Assembly: GCA_004794785.1 (NCBI GenBank)
Contig: SJOL01003782.1
Coordinates: forward strand, 119,245 to 183,244
Reading direction: 5' to 3'
From: Opisthorchis felineus
Lineage: Eukaryota > Platyhelminthes > Trematoda > Opisthorchiida > Opisthorchiidae
DNA length: 64,000 nucleotides
The notes below the pieces were generated by a model, which was not told where the DNA came from, did not search any database, and saw nothing but the letters and a program-made list of their open reading frames with translations. Made by a program: the position numbers and the translations under genes. Shown piece after piece: positions 13,830-25,425 of the stretch. Numbering within the stretch: position 1 is the first letter of the stretch; every line of letters starts with the position of its first letter.

Positions 13830-14795
13830 TACTCGAGGGAAAAGAGGTCAAGCGCCGTCACCATGCACAACATAGGCGTTCGCGGAGTCCCCTCCGAATG
13901 ACTTTTCGTCATTCAGAGCAAGGTGCCAGTCCAACGATCACTGTTTTGCAGCGTCTACATCCATTTGGAGGGCACTGGCATTGGAACTCCAAAATTTCAA
14001 GTCGTTCGCAAAAAGTAGACATGAACTTGAAAGGACGTCTGGAAGGTTGTTGACGTATATCAGAAACAGCAGTTGTCCCAGAACGGATCCTTGAGGAACG
14101 CCAATGGAGACCGGCGCTGGAGAAGAATAGGTCGAGCCTACTTTCACTCGGAACGTTCTGTCTGATAGGAACGCCTTTATCCAGAGTAGGATTTTCCCTT
14201 GAATCCCGTAAGACTCGAGTTTGTGGAGCAGCGGGACGTGTGGGACTCGATCGAATGCTTTCGAGAAGTCGAAAAATATGGCATCTGATATGAGTCCCTC
14301 GTCCTTGGCTTGGGTTAAGCTGTCCATAAATACGAGCATGTTCGTCACGCAAGAACGGTTTGGGAGAAATCCGTGTTGAACTGGAGATACCAAGTTGTTG
14401 AAGGTAAGGTGGTCTAGGATGGCTCGCTTCAGAATGCGTTCCATCACCTTGCATGGCACGCTAGTGAGGCTTATGGGCCTGTAGCTGCCAGGCGATAGTC
14501 GGTCACCAGTTTTGTAGACTGGTGTGACAATCGCTTCCCTCCAAGAAGATGGAAGGTGGCCTTCGTCAAGCGACTGACGAAACACCATGTAGAAGTGATT
14601 TGCCAGTGTGAACGACGTTTCCTTCAGGATCCTTGGATGGACTTCATCGGGCCCCAACGCGCAGAACGGGTTGATCTTGTGCAAGAGTTGACAAATGTCC
14701 TCCACCGTGAAGACCAAATCGGTTAGAAGCTGTTCGTAGTTACGCCTTGACAAGATTGGATGTGACGAGAACGATGGGGCTGAATATAGGCCTGT
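13830..14795 (-). mobile_element. CR1-clade LINE, reverse transcriptase remnant (copy A)
   Basis: On the minus strand a long frame (14753-13938, 271 codons) encodes most of a CR1/Jockey-type reverse transcriptase. It shows CALGPDEVHPRILKE, GDRLSPGSYRPISLTSVPCK, VQHGFLPNRSCVTNM, FFDFSKAFDRVPH and GVPQGSVLGQLLF in the expected order. The catalytic box that should read F/Y-A-D-D reads FANDLK, so the first catalytic aspartate is replaced and the enzyme should be inactive. Downstream (lower coordinates) the frame breaks, and a deletion joins it to a short 3' remnant near 13830-13890. The 5' side is cut at about 14795, where sequence of another copy begins. Confidence 0.9.
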
Positions 14796-16860
14796 TTGAA
14801 GAGAGCCAGATACCTAAGTCCTTTTTGGTATCTATTTTCTTAATGTCTTCTGGTTCAATCTCACCATGTATGACATAGGCATTCGCTGAGTCTCCTCTGA
14901 ATCACATATGGACGCCTTTTTCGTCATTCAAGAGATTTCGGTCCAACGACTGCTGGTTGGCATATTCAACGAGCTGTCTGACGTAGGCCCCATGAGTACC
15001 TGGAAGTCGATGTGCGTAATACTGGGACGGTGCGTGGGACCATCCGTAGAATGGCGAATGCCTTCTGAGCCGATTTTTCATGGTGCAGTGAAAAGGACAT
15101 GTTTGAAGAGAACCAGATACCTAAGTCCTTTTTGGTATCTATTTTCTCAATGTCTTCTGGTTCAATCTCACCATGTATGACATAGGCGTTCGCTGAGCCT
15201 CCTCTGACGCCTTTTTCGTCATTCAGGAGATGTCGGTCCAACGACTACTGCTTTGCAGCGTCTACATCCATTTGGCTGGTACTGGCATTTGAACCCCAGG
15301 ATTTCAAGTCGTCCGGAAAAAGTGGAGATGGACTTGAAAGAACATCTGAAAGGTTGTTGACATAGATAAGAAACAGAAGTGGTCCGAGAACGGAGCCTTG
15401 AGAAACTCCAATTGCTACTGGTGCCGAAGAAGAGTAGGTCGAGTCTATTTTCACTCAGAGTGTTCTTTCTGATGGGAGGCTCCAATCCAGTGTAGAATTT
15501 CCCATTGAATCCCGTTAGACTCGAGCTCAGCGGGACGTGTGAGACTCGATCGAATGCCTTTGAGAAGTTGGAAAATATGGCATCCGATAAGAATCCTTCG
15601 TCCTTAGCTTGGGTTAAGCGCTTATGGACAGCGCTGTCCATAAATACGAGCATGTTCGTCACGCAAGAACGGTTTGGGAGAAATCCGTGTTGCACTGGGG
15701 ATATCAAATTGTTGGTGGTGAGGTGATTCAAGATGACTCGCTTCAGAGTGTATTCCATCACCTTTCACGGTATGCCAGTGAGGCTAATAAGCTTGTAGCT
15801 GCGGGGCGATAGTCGGTCACCAGTTTTGTAGATTGGCGTCACAATCGCTTCTTTCCAAGCAGGGGGAAGGTAGCCTTCGTCGAGCAACTGATGAAATACC
15901 AGATAGAGTTGCTTTTCCAGCATGAGCAACGTTTTCTTCAGTATCCTTGGGTGAACCACATCTGCTCTAACGCATTGAATGGGTTTTTCTTGTGCAAGAG
16001 TTGACAAGCATCATCCTCCTTGAAGAACAAGTTGGTTAGAGGCAGTTCGTAGTTACTCTTGACAAAATTGGATGTGACGAAGTTGCTGGAGCAGAATACA
16101 GGCCTGCATAGTATTCTCTGTAGACTTCAGATACCATTATTGTGTCACTTGTAGGTTCCCCGTTTCTGTTTCTCAGGACCAGGCGGTTGGCTTATTTCTT
16201 CGGCTTTGTCTCATATACATAAATAATACATTTTTGTTTTTCCGGGAGAGGCCTGTTTTCGTATGTTCCGTTGCCGGATTTCTGACTTACAGCAGTTCAG
16301 AATCCTCCAGGTCTTCTGTAGTTATCTTTATGAGAAATAGTTATGCCCTCATTTTCTGATGACGCCGAATCCTTTTGGATAGCTCCTGGTTCGTTCGACT
16401 GCGCGCTGGTTTCTTTGGGACGGACACCGCATCAGTCTCGTGAATTTTCTGGACAATGGCCCTGTATATCTCCTCCACTGAAGCCCATCCGAGTTTAAGC
16501 TGGTCAAGGAAGATAGGGATTCCTAAAAAGTCTGCACGGCAGAAGTTTCGAATCCACATTTGGGGTGGTGGGTTCCTGGCCAAGTGGCAGATGAACTCAA
16601 AAGTCAGCACACAGTGGTCACTATATTCCAGTGAAGTCTTAATTAACACTTGATCAACGAATTATCTTTCGTTGGTGATAATCAGATCCAGTAGAGATGG
16701 TAACTGACCTCGATATCTGGTGGGTGTGACGACACGCTGGGTTCAAGGGCTCAAGTGTGTCAGCGCTGATGCAAGATGTCCACCAGATCCAGTGCGCTGG
16801 AACTCCATCTAGGAGGCCTTGGGAGCGCTAAAGTCACCCATCAGCAAAACACCCTATTAC
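14796..16860 (-). mobile_element. CR1-clade LINE with endonuclease and RT remnants (copy B)
   Basis: Read on the minus strand from the high coordinate: an AP-endonuclease remnant with an LLMGDF motif (about 16830-16855), an LDLIIT-like strand (about 16690) and the SDHC motif (about 16610). A linker follows, then reverse transcriptase (16007-15245) with VHPRILK, GDRLSPRSYKLISLT, VQHGFLPNRSCVTNM and SKAFDRVSH. The catalytic box reads FPDD instead of FADD, and the RT is frameshifted several times. A C-terminal segment (15241-14966) contains DTKKDLGIW. The same C-terminal DNA recurs at 14797-14950, so part of the element is duplicated in tandem. It is the longest CR1 copy in the window and is non-functional. 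Confidence 0.88.
14797..15240 (-). repeat. Tandem duplication inside CR1 copy B, period about 297 bp
   Basis: The phrase AGATACCTAAGTCCTTTTTG appears at about 14812 and again at about 15116, each preceded by GTTTGAAGAGA(G/A)CC and followed by the same stretch of about 130 bp. Between them lies CR1 sequence of the same element, which gives a direct duplication. It may have arisen by unequal exchange between neighbouring CR1 copies. Confidence 0.75.
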
Positions 16861-17994
16861 CGATGGTTGGTTCTCAGTTTTGCAAACATTCAAGCGTTAG
16901 TCTATCGTTTAACAGAATGGAAAACCGTTTGTAAGGACCAGACAGTATTAACGTGTGTCCCATAGTTTACCCCAACCACTCGTCCGTTCCCACGTTTCGG
17001 CTTTCCCAGTCGTTTCAAACGTGGTCAACGAGTTTATGCCAGGCACAGATGCCAGTGGTTCGCCGGACGGTCACCTTGTTATGGTAATTTCCAACATGCC
17101 ACGTATGCATGAACCGCACAAATTGGACTGGCGAGTGTAAGCAACGTACTTGGTTGGATGAAAAGCAGGAGCGAGTGGTTTCTGGCCTGCTGCGGTGTTC
17201 GATATCGTCCGTAGAAATGCTTGGCTTTGTCCGGAAAAACTATGAAATCGACACTCAGACGATGTCCGCGTACTGCGCGACAAGATGCGCTGCCTGGACA
17301 ATCCTGTTTATGATCTGTAGGGTGTCCGAAAGGCTTTGCGCACGTTTGGACCGATAATTGTGTATGTGCATAATGACAACAGCTTGATTGTCCTCTCGTT
17401 TGTGCCTGTACGTCTGCATAGTTTCTTTTGGAAATATTTCAATGTGCTATAGCCAATTTCAACGTGAATGTAATAGAAGTGGTGGCCACAATGTGTTTTA
17501 CTCCTTCATTCGCAGTGGGTTACAGGCCTTCTACAGCATTGCGGTTGAACGTTTTTTGTGGTGCTGTCACCCGTTAATGTTGTTCGGACGAATGCGCTGT
17601 ATAAAGATGAGTCATAGTTGACTAGCGTCAAAACAGCGACGCCTTATTCCGCTGTCATTTTTCGTTCTTTTCATGTCTTACAAGGCTTCAAGGCCAGGAC
17701 CAACAATCTTACGGGAGTGACTCATTTGGTTGAATGTATTTTGTTTTCCTGTTCTAAGCAAACGGTGCTCTGTGGGGAAGTGCTTGAATTTGAGGCCTAT
17801 GTCACCAGTGTCAAAAGCCGGAATCAGGACTACTGGTCGTACCTCAGTGAGCATTGAATGTATCACCTGAGTATGTGGCTGAAGCATATAGTCACTCGTG
17901 GCAATGAAACAACCAACTTTGGTCAGCAAAAGTACCGCTACCGTGATTCTGGCATGTCAGCCAACTAAGTCCTTGGGAAACTCATCTTCGCGGA
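16861..17994. other. No recognisable gene
   Basis: Small open frames occur on both strands (for example 17109-17357 plus and 17678-17929 minus), but I recognise no family and see no consistent exon structure. The right edge runs into an RTE fragment. Confidence 0.4.
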
Positions 17995-18600
17995 CGATTA
18001 GGAGTAGGTACTCACTTCACAGATAATGGAGAGCGACTTCCTCAGTTACGTACCAAACACCATTTATTTCTAGCCAACATAGACTTTCAGCACAAGCGCT
18101 CACACCATGTTATAACTTGGAGGTCATCAACTGCAAACCAGCCGTGGACTCAGTTGCATCATGTCGCAGTCCACTACCGTTGGAGAGTTTCGATACAAGA
18201 TTGTCGTCTGTTTTGCAGTACGTCACTAGACTCCGATCACGGGATTGTGCGGGTGCTTTCCCACTGCTCGTTTTCAGAAAGGGTACTTGCAGTGAGTCTG
18301 ACAATAACAGAAGAATCAGCTTGATCCCCATTGTAACCAGAGTATTTGTGTCGCTCATTTTTCGTCGTTTTACGAAGGCGCTTGAAGACGGTGCTCGAAA
18401 GCAGCAAGCATGCTGACGTCCGGGAAGGGACCGCGTCGTCACACTTCAGCAAGTTTTAGATCAACAGCATGCGTACAGGCGCCCTACAATCTTGGTGTTC
18501 CTTGGCTTCAATAGTCGATTCTGTCGACTGATTAGTTCTTTTCAACAGGCTTGCGCAACAAGATATGCCCCGGCAGTCTTTGAATATCACGCACTGTTTG
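17995..18600 (+). mobile_element. RTE-clade LINE with endonuclease joined to RT by deletion
   Basis: In shifting plus-strand frames the segment first encodes the end of an RTE endonuclease: a stretch ending in TWRSSTANQPWTQ-like residues, then LDSDH, the usual endonuclease SDH motif. It then passes almost directly into the early reverse-transcriptase motif SDNNRRISLIPIVTRVF (frame 18117-18416). The region that normally separates these two domains is missing, so this is an internally deleted copy. It ends near a motif resembling ILVFLGF..VDSVD. It is non-functional. Confidence 0.72.
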
Positions 18601-18603
18601 TAT

Positions 18604-18677
18604 TCATCATTATCATCATCGTCATCGACAGCATGACATTAGTGTTCAACACCGATTCTTCGCTGCCGTACAGATAG
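18604..18677 (-). mobile_element. RTE 3'-end fragment
   Basis: On the minus strand this is the short 3' untranslated end shared by the RTE copies in the window: CGGCAGCGAAGAATCGGTGT, then a segment ending in GTCATGCTGTCGATGACG and an irregular GAT/ATA-rich tail. It lies back to back with the plus-strand RTE fragment on its left, so it is a separate, severely 5'-truncated insertion. Confidence 0.75.
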
Positions 18678-18877
18678 ACTGGGCATCGAGGCTTGAAGAT
18701 TGATTTCGAGATACCTGAGGATGTCGGCGCAATGTGACGAGCAGGTGTTGCACGTGAAACCGATGCAAGACGAACGGAGTCATCAGTGCTGCTTGCTGGG
18801 CCGCGTACTACTACGGAAATGCAATGCGTCATCGGATGTTCACATATTACGCCCATTAGACATCTTCGTTTTCTGAC

Positions 18878-19842
18878 AAACTCAACAAACTGATAAAGAA
18901 TAAAACATTCCCTCCACCTGCCGACGTCGAATTGGCCTTCGAGAACCTAAAAAAACGAACTAGAAAATGCTATGCTGATTACAGTAGATTATAACGAGCC
19001 TTTGGTTGTTGAAAGCGATGCCTTCGATGATGCCATAGCCGCATCCCTGAGACAAAACCATCGACCAGTGGCCTTTTTCGCCGGGACAGTTAGTTCGAGC
19101 TAGAAAAATCATTCTGCCATCGAGAAGGAGGCGTACACTATCTTTGCATCCATCAGCAAATGGCGGTACTATCTATTCGCAAGGTTCCTTCGTTCAACTG
19201 TAGTACCCTTTCGGTGCCTAACTGCCATGCCACACGAAGGAAGCACGAGGGCTCGGATACTGTCAGGTTGCCCAAGCGTAGACAGGAGAAGTCGAGAGGC
19301 AGAGGTCGGTTTCGAACCACAGCCCTTCCGGTCAGTAAATTCTCGCTCTAACCACTGAGCCACCTCGCCCAACTCGTAAGGCCCTTCAAATTGATCACCG
19401 ATCAGCGTTCACTCACATTCGTGTACGGCGGTGGACAGAAGGGTAAAGTGAATAACGACAAAATACAACGCTGGAGGATTGAGTTGTCCGAATACAAGTA
19501 TGATGTCATATACCGACCTGGCAAGGACAATCATGTCGCTGACACTCTGCCATGCAACACACGTGCTTCCTTGGGGAGCAACAATCAACTTGGAGAGCTC
19601 CATAACTCCCCCTGCCATCCAGGCATTACTCGTATGTTTAATTTTGTGCGTTGCAAAACTCTCCCCTAATCCGTCGACGATGTCAAGCGCGTTATTTCTT
19701 CCTGCGAAGTGTGTGCGGAACTGAAGCCAAGATCCTGGAAATCCTCTGGTAGACTCATTAAAGCAACACAACCTTCTGAGCGCCTGAGTTTGGATTTTAA
19801 AGGTCCCCTGCCATCTAATACACGCAACCGCTACTTACTCCA
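18878..19842 (+). mobile_element. Ty3/gypsy LTR retrotransposon pol remnant (CsRn1 type)
   Basis: The plus strand encodes, with one frameshift and one internal stop, the end of the reverse transcriptase and the RNase H (PLVVESDAFDDAIAASL, HRPVAFFAGT, AIEKEAYTIF). After a SINE inserted at 19185-19373 it continues with LITDQRSLTFVYGG, DKIQRWRIELSEYKYDVIYR and HVADTL. The integrase start follows, with its zinc-binding His/Cys pattern (H...CHPGITRM...CEVCAELKPR), and then [19 protein letters not shown]. The frame is lost where CR1 copy C abuts at about 19843. No LTR is visible. The motif wording is closest to the CsRn1 group known from liver and lung flukes; that assignment is from memory. Confidence 0.85.
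19185..19373 (-). mobile_element. tRNA-derived SINE inserted in Ty3/gypsy pol
   Basis: On the minus strand the element begins GGGCGAGGTGGCTCAGTGGT (A-box region) and continues through ACTGACCGGAAGGGCTGTGG and GGTTCGAAACC (B box). It then shows a conserved body with CAACCTGACAGTATCCGAGC and ends in GGCACCGAAAGGGTACTACA. It is flanked by TCGCAAGG (19177-19184) and TCGTAAGG (19374-19381), a likely 8-bp target-site duplication with one change. The split Ty3 frame reads through once the SINE and one duplicate are removed. Confidence 0.88.
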
Positions 19843-21277
19843 GGGAAAAGAGGTCAAGCAATGCGAGACGCGTTTCATAGTTCACTGAATTAAGGCCGGC
19901 AACCATTCTCGTAGCAGCTCGTTTTACACGCTCAATGAGGGTTACGTCCTTCTTGCGTCCTGCGTAGACAACTTGGGTGGCATATTTTAGAAGCGGTCTG
20001 ACGTCTGATACCCAAATCCTTTTTGGCATCTATCCTCGTGGTGTCTTCTGGTTTATTCTCACCGTGAACGACAAAGGCGTTCGCTGAGTCCCCTCCGAAC
20101 GACATATGGACGCACTTTTCGTCATTCGGAGGAAGGTGCCAGTCCAACGACTACTGCTTGATAGCGTCTACATCCACTTGGAGGGCACTGGCAATTGAAC
20201 CCTGTATGGTCGTTGACGTAGATCGGAAACAGAAGTGGTCCCAAAACGGAGCCTTGAGGAACTCCAAAGGAGAGCGGGGCCGGAGAAGAGTAGGTCTAAC
20301 CTACTTTCACTCGTAATGTTTTGTCTGATAGGACCGTCTTGATCCAGCGTAGAATTTTTCCTCTAATCCCGTAAGAATCAAGCTTGTGGAGAAGCGGGAC
20401 GTGTGGGACTCGATCAAATGCTTTTGAGGAGTCGAAAAGTTTGGCATCCGATATGAGTCCTTCGTCCTTAGCTTAGGTTAGGCTCTCCATAGACACGAGC
20501 ATGTTTGTCACGCAAGAATGGTTTGGGAGGAATCCGTGTTGCACTGGAGATATCAAGTTGTTCGTGAGGTGATTTAAGATGCCCAGCTTCAGACTGCGTT
20601 CCATTACCTTGCACGGCATGCTAGTTAGGCTAATAGGCCTGTAGCTGCCGGGTGATAGTCGGTCGCCAGTTTTGTAGATCGGTGTGACAATCGCTTCCTT
20701 CCAAGCAGAAGCAAGATTGCCTTCGTCGAGCGACTGACGAAACACCAGGTAGAATTGCTTTGCCAGTGTGGGCGACGTTTCTTTCAGGATTCTTGGATGG
20801 ACTTCGTCGGGCCCCAACGCGCAGAACGGGTTGATCTTGTGCAAGAGTTGACGAACGTCCTCCACCGTGAAGACCAAATCGGTTAGAGGCCGTTCGTAGT
20901 TACGCCTTGACAAGGTTGGATGTGACGAGGTCGCTGGGGCAGAATACAGGCCTGCACAGTGTTCTCTGTAGGCTTCTGATACCACCATTGGGTCACTCGT
21001 GGGTTCCCCGTTTCTGTTCCTCAGGACCAGGCGGTTGGCTTATTTCTGCGGCGGTGTCTCATGTACTTAGCTAACACCTTTTTGTTTTTACCGCAGCTTG
21101 GTTTCGCATGTTCCATTGAGGGATTTCTGATTTACAGCGGTTCCACATTTTACGAAATGCCAGCTCATCTGTCTCATGTAGTTATCTTTTTTTGAAGAAT
21201 ATCTGAGGCTTTCTTCCAGAAGACGCCGAGTCACTTTAGGTAGCCTTCGGACCATCCGACTGCGCGCAGGGTTTTTG
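19843..21277 (-). mobile_element. CR1-clade LINE (copy C)
   Basis: Minus-strand RT frame 20988-20473 shows CALGPDEVHPRILKE, GDRLSPGSYRPISLTSMPCK, VQHGFLPNHSCVTNM and then the FDRVPH region after frameshifts. The part that should encode the catalytic FADD box is deleted (near 20195-20205), so the copy cannot be active. The C-terminal frame (20029-19835) ends [10 protein letters not shown], which resembles the usual C-terminal strand of CR1/Jockey polyproteins. The 5' end fades at about 21277, in the linker between endonuclease and RT. Confidence 0.88.
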
Positions 21278-21473
21278 AGATGAACATGTGTTATGTTTCG
21301 ACCTCGCAGTGAGGAAACAATAATATGCGCGGACTGTGATGATATTCTGTCCCCAGCTATGTTGCCTGATCTCGACTCCTAGTACAGCAGAATAGTAAGA
21401 AGACGAAACCTTGGACACAACTGTGATGCTCCGAACAACAGGCGATTAACAGGCGATAACGGAAAAATGACAA

Positions 21474-21510
<37 letters not shown>

Positions 21511-22114
21511 ATAGTTTGACCTTGAAAAATACCGGAAGTTCGTTAGCATACACAAGGATACAGAGATTTTGGGGATATTGATATCCTCAACAACATCACG
21601 TCAGCCTCGTGAATTTTCAAAGACATCCGGTGTGAGCCATACTTTTGTAAGTGCAATTATTGACGGCTGTTCAAGGCAAGCTGACTGTTTAATATCGCGA
21701 AGTTTGTTGGAAAGACTGAGGCATTTTGTGGATAAGCACTCCAACACTATTGTTGCTGCGTCCGAAGGTGGGGAGCCGAGAGGTGTGCTAACAGAGCTTT
21801 AGCAGCCGTACTTTGGCTTTGAGTCCAAGGCTCCGAAGGTTCCTCTGCTGCGTACTTGTCTGCTTCTTGCCTTGCTTTTTCCGAGAACTTCCCTTCGTTT
21901 GCGGCGGGATTTTCGCCCTCCCCCCCCCGAGAGTCCGGTTTGCGCTGGGCTTTTGCCCCTGGATGACGGAGTTTTTCCCCTCGTGGTTGAAAATTTCGAT
22001 GCCTTCTACTTGTAGCTCGTGCAATACCATCCTTTGGACGTCTGGATTTGTTGTTGAAGGATTTGCGGTGAACGGCCTCGGAGGTAAGACTGCATATTTT
22101 CTCTCAAGCGCCAC
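21278..22114. other. Unassigned stretch with (AT)n and an unrecognised minus-strand frame
   Basis: A minus-strand frame of 108 codons (22114-21788) encodes a basic, Lys/Gln/Ser-rich product with a GGGRAKIPPQTKGSSRKKQG segment near its middle. It has no domain I recognise. It could be a gag- or ORF1-like nucleic-acid-binding remnant, but nothing proves this. The plus-strand frame at 21569-21802 is also unrecognised. Confidence 0.35.
21477..21508. repeat. (AT)16 microsatellite
   Basis: A perfect run of 16 AT dinucleotides. No gene crosses it. Confidence 0.98.
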
Positions 22115-23778
22115 CGAGCTTTTGGTCCGGATGACCTCTCACCCGCATTGTTCAAAGATGGGGATGAAGTCCACAGTCAGCGATTGTCAGATATGTTTGT
22201 CTGCATTTTGGAAAAGAAGACTCTCCCAGACAACTGGGGAGAGTCGTTGATAGTGCCCATTTTCGGAAAAGAGGCTCGTAGTGAGTGTGGTAACCACGGG
22301 GGATCAGCTTGACCCCGGTCGTAACGAATGTGTTGGCGTCACTGGTGCTTCGTCGCCTTACGGTGGCTCGTGAAACACTGACTCGTGAACAGTAAGCTGG
22401 ATTCCGGCCTAGTAGGGGTTGCGTTGACCAAATCTTCAGATTCCGTCAAGTGCTAGAACAACGCCATGCTTATAAGCAACCCACAATTCTAGTATTTCTG
22501 GATTTCCAAGGCGCATTCGACTCGGTTGACCGGTCTATTCTCCTTGACACGCTTGCCCACCAAGGAATGCCCCGGAAGTTCGTGAATGTAATAAACTCTT
22601 TGTATTCTCGGACTTCCGGACGTAGGAGAGTATACGGCGAGCTCTCCAAAGGCTTCCGTACACAACGCGGTGTCCGTCAGGGATGCCCACTCTCTTCATT
22701 CCTATTTAACTTCGTGATCGATGAAATCATGGGTCGAACGCTGGAAGGCCTCCAAGACCCGGGTGTCCAAATAGCCCGTGACGAAAACCTTGTCGATTTG
22801 GAAAATGCAGACGAAATCGTTCTCATCTTCGAAGAGGAGAAGGCGCAAGTGTTTTTGGATGAACTGACCAAAGCCATCCCATGCTTTCGTATGCACTTTG
22901 CACCTACAAATTGTGAGGTCATGCTCGTGGACATGCAGTCACTGAACACGCTACCTACAATCCAGGGAGATGCACTGGAAGTTGTGAAGCATTTTACGTA
23001 CCGTGGAAGTTCTGATTGTAGTGTGACAGATGAGGTCAATGCACGAATCTCCAAGGTCCGGGTCGCGTTTGCTAATTTGAGACACGTATGACGTGGTGTA
23101 TCTCTGAATCTCAAGGGACGTGTGTATCATGCTACAGCGCAGGCTGTTTTGTTATATGGTTGTGAAAATTGGCCTGTTCGAGCAGCGGAACTGAGACGTC
23201 TTCAGGTGTTCGACAATCGTTGTCTCAGGATCATAGCTCCTGTGTGTTGGTGTCGGCGAATCCGTAACGAGGCAGTTAGAAATCGAGTTTTCGGTTGTTC
23301 AACGGGTACTTCAATTGAAGAGTGTGTCCAGCGCCAGAAGCTGTGTTGGTTGGGATATCGTTTGCCGAAGAGAGTCCTGTTTTCCTTGCTCAACTCAGAG
23401 TGGCGGAGGCAGAGGGGTGGCCAACCCTTGATCTGGCAGAGGGGTATGAAGGAGATTACGAAACGCTTGGGTGCTGTCGGTGCTACTCGCCTTCCAGGAT
23501 GGGGCAGCGTGATTCCCACTGCGCCTAGTTGGAGACGCTGGAAGATATGGCTGCCAATTGATGTCAGTGGCGTTCTTGTTATCAGTTTCTATCCAGATTG
23601 CCTGAATGAGTGTCTGGAGGTGTAGTTACCTCGGAATGACTGTAGTAAGCTAGCACTAAGTTCCTTCCCTATCCACCTTTATTCTTTTCTTCACAATAAG
23701 GCCTTCAAGTAAATCATGGTTGTACGGCAGCGAAGCATCTTTGTTTAACACTGGTGTCGGGCTGTCGATGATGATGAT
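22115..23778 (+). mobile_element. RTE-clade LINE, RT domain through 3' end
   Basis: The plus strand encodes most of an RTE reverse transcriptase. The order is [61 protein letters not shown], the catalytic region, then the C-terminal [10 protein letters not shown] and [20 protein letters not shown] segments. The catalytic box reads NADE instead of YADD, so the enzyme should be dead. The long frames 22450-23091 and 23122-23625 are split by a stop near 23091 and small indels. The element ends in CGGCAGCGAAGCATC...CTGTCGATGATGATGATCC, the RTE tail seen throughout the window. It belongs to the same subfamily as the copy at 57014-58203. Confidence 0.9.
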
Positions 23779-24240
23779 CCCGATTGAAACGGAACATTCC
23801 CACCAATCTTTCCCACTCGGAAGTGAAGACTTGGTTTCGATGGCCTTCTTGCTAGTCGTGGAATGCGTGTCACCCCTAAGGTCGAAGCAGCTTACGCAAA
23901 CAAACGGGAGAGTTATATAACTTATTTATCTGGTCATCCTGCAAACCCGTACGTTCAAAATGCCACCGGGCCTGGCAAGTGTGACAGTGCATTCCACTTC
24001 TAGCGTCCGCTGGACATCCATTTCGCCCACGTCTGTTATGGTCCACCGATAGCTGTAGGGGAGAGCAACCTGTAATGATCTGGCTCATGATTGAAAGTGG
24101 GTGCACCGCAGAAATGGAGTGCAATCTTGGAGAGCTTTCCACGCACAGGTGATGTCAGAGTGAAAAATTCAACAAAACGACATGTGTTAACTCTGTAAAA
24201 AGGATATACAGCGAAAGAATTCTTTCGCAAATTTGCACTA
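23779..24240. other. No recognisable gene
   Basis: No protein family or repeat that I can name. A minus-strand frame at 24142-23876 has no recognisable motif. Confidence 0.35.
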
Positions 24241-24241
24241 G

Positions 24242-24402
24242 GTCGTTCAGCGGTAACACCCGGTGCCTAGCTGCCATGCTACCCAAAGGAAGCACGAGAG
24301 CTGGGATACTGCCAGGTTGCCCAAGCCTAGACAGGGGAAGTCGAGAGGCAGAGGTCGGGTTCGAACCACTGACCTTCCGGTCAGTAAATTCGCGCTCTAA
24401 CC
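24242..24402 (-). mobile_element. tRNA-derived SINE, head-truncated
   Basis: Minus-strand copy with the B box (GGTTCGAACCC), the body GACCTCTGCCTCTCGACTTC and the 3' part GGCACCGGGTGTTACCGCTG. The 5' head is lost: the sequence stops at GGTTAGAGCGCG, so the A box is missing. AAATTTGCAC on the left and AAAATCTGCAC on the right may be a degraded target-site duplication. Confidence 0.85.
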
Positions 24403-24964
24403 AAAAAATCTGCACGAGAAAAAAACGAAACCAATTTCGAAAGTACCCCATGCTGTGCGAAGTATTACGATGCCAGGGTATTCCTATTATTGAGTCAGTG
24501 GCTCCTCGTTGAAACCCTACTATTCACTGTCTTGCGGATCAGACTTATGAGTCTAAGGGTCAACATTGGGTACTTCAAGAAACCCTGTTCTTCAGCCTAT
24601 GCAACCAAAAAATATCGCTCGCTTACAGCTCTTCATTCACCGATAATTCCCAACAACTCCCTAATCCAAATCTTTGAGATTCATTTAGCTATCACTGACC
24701 TAGCCGTTGTTTAGCACTTTTGCCCAATTAAATAAACCACAATAAACCCATATTAGATTCCATGCTTTTGCTTGGAAGTTGCAGGTTAGTCAACGGGTAT
24801 TGCTTGTTCAGAATTTGTCTTCTATCTCCACTGGTGTATGTCGTGTCTCTGAAATGCGCGTACAGGATCCAGGCTGGGTCGTACACTTCAAACCGGCCGT
24901 ATGAACTCATTTGCCCACCGATGATCTACGACGTGGGAGTTTAGCCTAACTCCAGGGTTGGATG
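24403..24964. other. No recognisable gene
   Basis: Short frames only on both strands. I see no motif or repeat that I can name. Confidence 0.35.
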
Positions 24965-25425
24965 CGCTTTACTGGACTGGATTCCAGTAAACATTCGCTC
25001 TGTGCTGTTCGACCGACCAGCTTAATTAAGAGATCTGCATCTCGACATGGTAAACTGCAATTATTTGTTCTGTCGGTATACGCCTCGGCAGACGACAGCC
25101 ACAAGAAGAATTCGTTCTATCGAGGTTTGTCACAGCTGATTCTAGCAGGTTGCATGAATGCTCACGTCGGGTAACCGCATCCGAAAAATGTCGATCATTG
25201 TGATCAATTTGTGGTTGGTGCTCACTATACATATGGAGAGCGACTTCTTCAGTTACATGCCGAACATCAAGCCAGAAGAAACCTTCAACACAACCCCACA
25301 CTGTGTTATCTGGAAACCACCAACTGCAAAGCAGCCTAAGACTCACTTGGACCATGAGACAATCAACTATTGGAGGGGAACTTCTATGCCGGATGGCCGT
25401 TCATTCAGTAGTACATAACTGTGAG
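24965..25425 (+). mobile_element. RTE endonuclease-domain remnant
   Basis: In shifting plus-strand frames the segment resembles the RTE AP-endonuclease. LQLFVLSVYASADDSHKKNS matches the LFVVSVYAPT-type strand, AGCMNAHVG matches the AGDFNAHVG active-site motif with Asp changed, and the LLQLHAEHQ and Trp-Lys-Pro-Pro region follows. No RT follows, so the copy is truncated at its 3' side or rearranged. It is non-functional. Confidence 0.65.

Noticed and set aside
17109..17357. Frames containing KALRTFGPIIVYVHNDN-like wording as an exon of a host gene
   Set aside because: The frame shifts several times within 250 bp and I could not match it to a family with confidence.
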